From contig JABDJR010000168.1 of NCBI GenBank assembly GCA_013003415.1, forward strand, positions 1 to 8,839: a stretch of 8,839 nucleotides of DNA. Reading direction: 5' to 3'. Positions 4,837 to 8,839 of the stretch are shown here, in pieces. Position numbers and translations under genes: made by a program. Each line of letters opens with the position of its first letter. Within the stretch, counting starts at the first letter, position 1. The notes below the pieces were generated by a model. That model made no database searches. It was not told the DNA's origin and saw only the letters and a list, made by a program, of their open reading frames with translations. The stretch comes from Candidatus Eiseniibacteriota bacterium. GTDB lineage: Bacteria > Eisenbacteria > RBG-16-71-46 > JABDJR01.

Positions 4837-6924
4837 CTATTCCTCGCTGCCGGTGATCGTCGGCTCTTCTTCTTCCAGGACGTGGCGGTTAAACCACTTC
4901 ATGTCCCAGTTCAGTTTCGCTTTCCGGTGCGAGTATTTGGTGAGGCCGTGACCTTCACCGGGGTAGATGATGAGCTCCGTAGGAACGTCGACGTAGTACC
5001 GAAGCGACCGATACAGCGAACGACTGTGTTCCTGGGGTGTTCTCGGATCGTTCTCACCCACATGAATGAGGGTTGGCGTGGTTACTTTGTCCACGTTGTA
5101 TAGAGGCGAGGAGCGGTGCATGCCCTCTTTTTGCTCCCAGGGAAGGCCATTGTTGTAGTTGATCACGTGGCCGGGAGTATCTTCGATGGACCATTGCATG
5201 ACGGTGTCGAACACGCTGGCCCCGCTGCTGGCGGCTTTGAAGCGGTTGTCGTGGGTGATGATGCAGTTGGTGAGATAGCCACCGTTGCTCCAACCCATCA
5301 CCGCCATTTTGGAATCATCCGCAATGCCTTCTTCGATCAGAGCATCGACTCCGGACAAGATGTCTTGGACGTCGAGATTGTTCTTGTTGCCGATCAGATC
5401 GATGAGGAACTTGTCTCCGTAGCCGGTGGAACCGCGATAGTTGGGATCAAATAACGCCCAGCCCTTGGAAGCGAACAGCGTGCGTCCGTAGATCCAATAG
5501 CGGAAGTGCAGTCGCGAAGAGGCGGTAGGGCCACCGTGAATAGCGACCACTAAAGGCAGCGGGCCATCGCCTTTCTTGTATCCCGGCGGTAATTCCAAAA
5601 TGCCTTCTACGGGAGTGCCGTCGGGGCTTGTCCACTTGTAGATGGAAAGCTGGGGCAAGATCCAAGTATCGACCTGAGGGTTAATGCGGGTAAGGCGGTC
5701 GAAGGTCGCATTCGGCCCGGGGCTTTTGGTCAGGAAAACGTCCGGCGGGTGGTTCATTCCGGGTCGAAGCACCGCCAAAGTCTTACCCGAAGCGAAGGAG
5801 AAAGCGTTCACGGAAACGTCGCCCGGAGTGAGAGTGTAGTCTTTTCCCTGCTTACCGTTTCGGATGTTCTCCACGCAGTACACGCGGCGGCGACCATAGT
5901 CGTCGGCGGCAAAAACAAAGTTCCGCGTGCCCGGCATCCAGGTCATGGAGCCTTCGACCGTAACTTCGTTCGGCCGAGTGAGTTTTTGAATGGAAGGAGT
6001 GCCGGCCCCTAAGTGAGCGAAGAACACTTCACCGGGGTAACCGTCAAAATCCACCCGGAATCCCAGCACGCGACTGTCGTCGGCCCAGGTCAGGCCCAGA
6101 ATCCAGCCGTAAGGCGAGGGCGCCTGCTCGCGCCACATGGCGTCGGGGAGGGAGGTGATCTCACCGGAAGCCATGTTGTAGATGTCTACACGCGACCAAC
6201 CCTCATTGGAAATGAGCGTGGGGTCGGGGCGGGTAAGCATGGCGATCTTCGATTCGTCGGGCGAGACCTTGAACTCAAAGATGTAGCGATCTTCGTCGAC
6301 CAACTTCTCCGTGCGCCAAGAAACCAAATCAAGTTTGTGAAGCTGGGTGAGGTCGGTGACCCCGTGACCGTACTTCAACTCCTTGAACTCTTTGCGAAGC
6401 TCTTCCCAGTCATCATCTTCCACCTCTTCGCTGGAGGTGGTGAAGTACAGGGAGTTGCCGTCTTTGGAAAGATGGAAACTCTGAATGCCTTTGGGCTCAC
6501 GTGTCACGGCAAAGATTTCGCCGCCTTGGGGCCGCACGCGCCACACTTGGGTTTTGTCGTTGTAGGGAGGTTTTTCCCCGTCGTCGCGCTTCCTTTTGCT
6601 CGTGAAGTAAATCCAGGATTCGTTCGGCGACCATTGCGCATTGCTATCCGAAGCCGGATCGAAGGTTAAGCGCCGTGTCTCTTTAGTCGAGGTGTTCACC
6701 ACCCAGAGATCGGTGTTGCGTTTGTCTTCTTCTTTATCCCATCGCATTTCGGTGTAGGCCACGTGGGTGTTTCGCGGGGACAACACGGCGGAGGTGGCAT
6801 AGGCGATGGTGAAGTAGTCGTCGGGCCCAATCTCGTGAGTACGCTCTGGCTGCGCTAGCGTTCCCTGTGGGAGTGAGACAGAAGCGAGGACGAGCAGAGT
6901 GAGGGCGAGCAGGACCTTGGACAT
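4837..6924 (-). CDS. Secreted S9 family prolyl oligopeptidase-type serine peptidase
   Basis: The 695-residue protein has a signal peptide (MSKVLLALTLLVLASVSL, cleavage likely after TLA at 24). A beta-propeller region of WD40/PD40-like repeats (about 40-420) includes FDPASDSNAQWSPNESWIYF and FHLSKDGNSLYFT. A C-terminal alpha/beta hydrolase domain follows (about 430-685) with PLVVAIHGGP as the oxyanion region. The triad is Ser546 in GWSNGGY, Asp626 in GENDPRTP and His659 in GEGHGL. Proteins of this S9C/DPP-IV-like group cleave peptides small enough to pass the propeller, usually in the periplasm. I chose the ATG at 6924 because it starts the signal peptide and is preceded by AAGGGG; the frame is open to 6984, which would add 20 residues before the signal peptide. 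It lies 25 bases after the CYTH gene, probably in the same transcript, and is convergent with the toxin gene. Confidence 0.93.
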   Translation of the reverse strand: MSKVLLALTLLVLASVSLPQGTLAQPERTHEIGPDDYFTIAYATSAVLSPRNTHVAYTEMRWDKEEDKRNTDLWVVNTSTKETRRLTFDPASDSNAQWSPNESWIYFTSKRKRDDGEKPPYNDKTQVWRVRPQGGEIFAVTREPKGIQSFHLSKDGNSLYFTTSSEEVEDDDWEELRKEFKELKYGHGVTDLTQLHKLDLVSWRTEKLVDEDRYIFEFKVSPDESKIAMLTRPDPTLISNEGWSRVDIYNMASGEITSLPDAMWREQAPSPYGWILGLTWADDSRVLGFRVDFDGYPGEVFFAHLGAGTPSIQKLTRPNEVTVEGSMTWMPGTRNFVFAADDYGRRRVYCVENIRNGKQGKDYTLTPGDVSVNAFSFASGKTLAVLRPGMNHPPDVFLTKSPGPNATFDRLTRINPQVDTWILPQLSIYKWTSPDGTPVEGILELPPGYKKGDGPLPLVVAIHGGPTASSRLHFRYWIYGRTLFASKGWALFDPNYRGSTGYGDKFLIDLIGNKNNLDVQDILSGVDALIEEGIADDSKMAVMGWSNGGYLTNCIITHDNRFKAASSGASVFDTVMQWSIEDTPGHVINYNNGLPWEQKEGMHRSSPLYNVDKVTTPTLIHVGENDPRTPQEHSRSLYRSLRYYVDVPTELIIYPGEGHGLTKYSHRKAKLNWDMKWFNRHVLEEEEPTITGSEE

Positions 6925-6930
6925 AGAAAA

Positions 6931-6936
6931 CCCCTT
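6931..6936 (-). promoter_or_regulatory. Ribosome binding site of the S9 peptidase gene
   Basis: Read on the minus strand, AAGGGG stands six bases before the ATG at 6924. It decides the start in favour of the signal-peptide methionine. Confidence 0.7.
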
Positions 6937-6949
6937 GGAAGAGCGTGAG

Positions 6950-7498
6950 CTAGCTATTCTGCCGGAGGTTGGAGGGCGAAACAACTCCCGAGTTCTCGCG
7001 GTCCAGAAGCTCTAGGTAGGGGCGATCTAGGAACAGATCGGAATCTAGCGCCAAAGCGGCAATGACTTGGTCCGTTTCGGCTCTAGCCTCGGCTATGGAA
7101 ATGCCCTTCACCACCGTTTCCAACTCTAAAAAGGTGCCCAGGTCCCGAACTTGATCGACATGGATACGCGTGTGTTGCCAAAGATAGAGCTGGCGCTCCT
7201 TCTGCACGATACCCCGTATTCCCAAGCTACGAGTGAGCGCAGTCTCTAGAGCGACCCCATCCTCACAGCGGGCAATGTCGTAGTCGGAAGGACGAGGCTT
7301 TGTGCCGGGTTCCCGTTGATAGGCAATTAACTCAGCCGGGCGACCTTCAACGCATCGCAGTTTCAGATAGCCCGCAGGCACGTTGAAAAACACGTCGCGT
7401 TGTTGGTGCACCCAGGTGGGTTTAGCGCCCAACTGCGTGATGAGGTTCAGAGTGGCTTCGGGATTGGGCAGGCTGGTTTTTATCTCGATGTTCTGCAT
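6950..7498 (-). CDS. CYTH-domain protein, CyaB-like (class IV adenylate cyclase family)
   Basis: The 182-residue protein covers a full CYTH fold. Visible marks are the N-terminal NIEIKTSLP (residues 3-11), YLKLR (44-48), a variable loop containing KPRPSDYDIARCED (67-80), KERQLYLWQHTRIHVDQV (100-117) with R111 and D115, and LGTFLELETVV (120-130). The CYTH tunnel binds triphosphates with Mg or Mn. Members include class IV adenylate cyclases (CyaB), thiamine triphosphatase and tripolyphosphatases. The KxR, RIHxDxV and LGxFxExE pattern is nearest to CyaB-like sequences, but these proteins often act as triphosphatases rather than making cAMP, so the activity is open. The usual ExExK start is NIEIK here, with Asn in place of the first Glu, a variant common in CyaB-like proteins. 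It lies between cdaA and the S9 peptidase gene with short gaps. No strong ribosome binding site was seen. Confidence 0.87.
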   Translation of the reverse strand: MQNIEIKTSLPNPEATLNLITQLGAKPTWVHQQRDVFFNVPAGYLKLRCVEGRPAELIAYQREPGTKPRPSDYDIARCEDGVALETALTRSLGIRGIVQKERQLYLWQHTRIHVDQVRDLGTFLELETVVKGISIAEARAETDQVIAALALDSDLFLDRPYLELLDRENSGVVSPSNLRQNS

Positions 7499-7504
7499 GA
7501 CCCA

Positions 7505-7544
7505 AGCATCGCAGTTTCGCTTGAGGATGGCAAAGGCCGATGCT
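7505..7544. repeat. Weak inverted repeat in the cdaA-CYTH gap
   Basis: AGCATCG (7505-7511) and CGATGCT (7538-7544) are perfect complements separated by 26 bases, covering most of the 56-base gap. The transcript could form a long-loop hairpin just before the CYTH start. There is no T-tract and the stem is short, so function is doubtful. Confidence 0.2.
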
Positions 7545-7554
7545 CGGTGCGAAT

Positions 7555-8355
7555 CTAGGTGCGTGCGGTGGCTTCTTCGGATTCTGAGCGGCCTTTTGCT
7601 TCGGTGTCTTTGCTGAACAAGGTCACCAAGTTGCTCCGCAACGAACCAGCATCGAGGTTACGCACAAGCCGTCCCCCTTCGGCAATCGAGATCTTCCGTG
7701 TTTCTTCGCTCACCACGATGACAAAAGCATCGCTTTCCTCACTCATTCCCAATGCAGCACGGTGGCGGGTGCCCAGGGAGTGGACAAGGTGTTGGTTTTG
7801 CGTAAGAGGAAGAATGCACCCCGCAGCAACAATCTGGTTGCCGGAGATGACGACTGCACCATCGTGAAGGGGTGACGGTGGCGTAAAGATGGTTCCCAAG
7901 AGTTCGGGGGTGACCTGAGCCTCGAGGGGCGTGCCGGTTTCGCAGATGTTCTTAAGGCCAACATTGCGCTCAACCACAATCAGCGCCCCCAATCCTTTAG
8001 CGGCCATGTTTTCGGTGGCTCGCACCAACTCACCCAAAATGGAAGTGTCTTCGCCTTTGGTAAACGAACTGAAGATGCGCCCTCCACCAAGAGAGGTGAG
8101 CGCTTTACGCAGCTCGGGCTGGAAGAGAATGAGAAATGCCAAAACCCAAACCGTGCGCAAGCTGGAAACGAGCCAGTTCAAACCGTTCAGCTGCAAAGCG
8201 CCGGCGGCGAGGGAGAGAAGCAGGATAATGAGAAGGCCGACGAACATTTGGGCGGCGCGGGTGCCGCGAATGAAGCGAAAGAGGTAGTAGAAGATGCTGG
8301 ACAGAATGAGAACGTCGAGAATGTCTCGCCAATAGTTCCTCAAGAAGTCCAACAT
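7555..8355 (-). CDS. cdaA: Diadenylate cyclase CdaA (DacA), c-di-AMP synthase
   Basis: The 266-residue protein has the CdaA plan: three N-terminal membrane helices (about 12-29, 34-52 and 61-78) and a cytoplasmic DAC domain (about 95-240). The DAC domain carries both active-site signatures, HDGAVV (DGA at 165-167) and GTRHRAALG (RHR at 197-199), followed by SEETRKISIAEGG (216-228). It joins two ATP into cyclic di-AMP, which in other bacteria governs potassium transport, osmotic balance and cell wall state. The last 20 or so residues are charged and lie outside the domain. In Firmicutes and many other lineages cdaA is followed by ybbR (cdaR) and glmM. Here the next genes are a CYTH protein and a peptidase, while folP lies upstream, a pairing known in several phyla. 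No strong ribosome binding site precedes the ATG at 8355. Confidence 0.95.
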   Translation of the reverse strand: MLDFLRNYWRDILDVLILSSIFYYLFRFIRGTRAAQMFVGLLIILLLSLAAGALQLNGLNWLVSSLRTVWVLAFLILFQPELRKALTSLGGGRIFSSFTKGEDTSILGELVRATENMAAKGLGALIVVERNVGLKNICETGTPLEAQVTPELLGTIFTPPSPLHDGAVVISGNQIVAAGCILPLTQNQHLVHSLGTRHRAALGMSEESDAFVIVVSEETRKISIAEGGRLVRNLDAGSLRSNLVTLFSKDTEAKGRSESEEATART

Positions 8356-8434
8356 AAACGGCTCGCTTCGTGTTCTTAGTTCAGCCCTTGCACATTTGTT
8401 TTCAATACTAATTCGATAGGGCTTCTAGTTCACC

Positions 8435-8839
8435 CTAAATCTGCGAATTCAGGCCCGCATCGGCCACGGCCAGCGCTTGTTTTGTGGCCGCCACGTCATG
8501 GACTCGGAAAATCGATGCTCCGCCCATTCGCGTCATCACCGCGGCGGCAAGACTTCCGGGAAGTCGGTCCTTCGCATCGTCGATACCGGCCAAATCCCGA
8601 AGGAAGCTCTTTCTAGATGCGCCAATCAAAATCGGGGAACCCAGCTCGACCAGCTCGCGAACCCGCGTCATGAGCGCAAGATTGTGCTCCAGCCGTTTAC
8701 CAAACCCAATGCCCGGATCGAAAACGATGCATTCTCGCCCTATTCCTAATTCTTCGGCCTCAGAGCGCCGTTTCTTCAGGAATTCCGCGACTTCTAGGAC
8801 TACGTCGTCGTAGCTCGGCTTCGTTTGCATGCTTCGAGG
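8435..8839 (-). CDS. folP: Dihydropteroate synthase FolP, C-terminal part (cut by window edge)
   Basis: The minus-strand frame is open to the last base of the window. Before the first Met it reads PRS, and the following MQTKPSYDDVV matches the conserved MQ segment in the middle of dihydropteroate synthase. This is therefore the C-terminal half, not a complete gene. Further marks are CIVFDPGIGFGK (the fourth conserved TIM-barrel motif with DPGIGFGK), ILIGASRKSFL (the pterin and PABA site Ser-Arg-Lys motif) and the late RVHDVAAT, where the Arg-x-His pair contacts the pyrophosphate. The enzyme joins 6-hydroxymethyl-dihydropterin pyrophosphate to p-aminobenzoate in folate synthesis and is the sulfonamide target. 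It lies 79 bases before cdaA, an arrangement seen in several bacterial phyla, and probably shares its transcript. Confidence 0.94.
   Translation of the reverse strand, partial: PRSMQTKPSYDDVVLEVAEFLKKRRSEAEELGIGRECIVFDPGIGFGKRLEHNLALMTRVRELVELGSPILIGASRKSFLRDLAGIDDAKDRLPGSLAAAVMTRMGGASIFRVHDVAATKQALAVADAGLNSQI

Noticed and set aside
6013..6669. Plus-strand open frame of 218 codons opposite the peptidase gene
   Set aside because: The minus strand here encodes the peptidase beta-propeller in continuous frame. The plus-strand translation resembles no family and has no ribosome binding site.
6925..6984. Upstream extension of the S9 peptidase to 6984
   Set aside because: The extra 20 residues would precede and bury the signal peptide, would overlap the end of the CYTH gene, and the methionine at 6924 has its own AAGGGG ribosome binding site.
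8383..8423. AGCCCT (8383-8388) and AGGGCT (8418-8423) as a terminator between folP and cdaA
   Set aside because: Only six paired bases around a loop of 29, with no T-tract on the minus strand. This does not argue against co-transcription.
1..8839. CRISPR arrays, tRNA or rRNA genes, insertion sequences, integrases
   Set aside because: I found no regularly spaced repeats, no cloverleaf-like or rRNA-like sequence, and no transposase or integrase motifs in any of the convincing frames.

Overview
The window looks like a chromosomal segment of a Gram-negative (diderm) bacterium of moderate GC. Hand counts of two 60-base stretches (lines 3901 and 5581) both gave 57%. The sequence carries a PEP-CTERM sorted protein, which implies an outer envelope and exosortase. 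It also carries an ECF sigma factor with a membrane FecR-like partner, a secreted S9 peptidase, and a membrane diadenylate cyclase of the CdaA type. This combination fits groups such as Planctomycetes/Verrucomicrobia-like lineages, delta-type Proteobacteria or related uncultured phyla. Nothing in the window fixes the phylum.

Layout. Plus strand: (1) the 3' part of a UbiD-family decarboxylase (1-1617, cut at its 5' end by the window edge). (2) A PEP-CTERM exported protein (1746-2513) closed by a strong rho-independent terminator (2531-2562). (3) A two-gene operon of an ECF sigma factor (2652-3257) and a single-pass membrane FecR-domain protein (3254-4135), overlapping as ATGA. (4) A toxin-antitoxin pair: a ribbon-helix-helix antitoxin (4232-4474) and a MazF/PemK-type endoribonuclease toxin (4474-4815). 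They overlap by one base, lie behind a perfect palindrome that contains the likely -10 box, and the toxin gene is lower in GC (86 of 180 bases, about 48%, over 4561-4740).

Minus strand, read right to left: dihydropteroate synthase folP (cut by the right edge, ending at 8435), diadenylate cyclase cdaA (8355-7555), a CYTH-domain protein resembling class IV adenylate cyclases (7498-6950), and a secreted S9 prolyl-oligopeptidase-type peptidase (6924-4837). The gaps are 79, 56 and 25 bases, so one transcript is plausible. The peptidase gene ends 21 bases from the convergent toxin gene.

How they may work together: the sigma/FecR pair is a probable envelope-to-transcription switch whose targets are unknown; the neighbouring PEP-CTERM gene is one candidate. 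The folP-cdaA pairing is familiar, but the CYTH protein and peptidase in place of the more usual ybbR and glmM are worth a look because two possible nucleotide-signalling enzymes would be co-expressed. Most genes belong to recognised families. I did not find a clear undescribed system; the more interesting signals are in the combinations and regulatory DNA.
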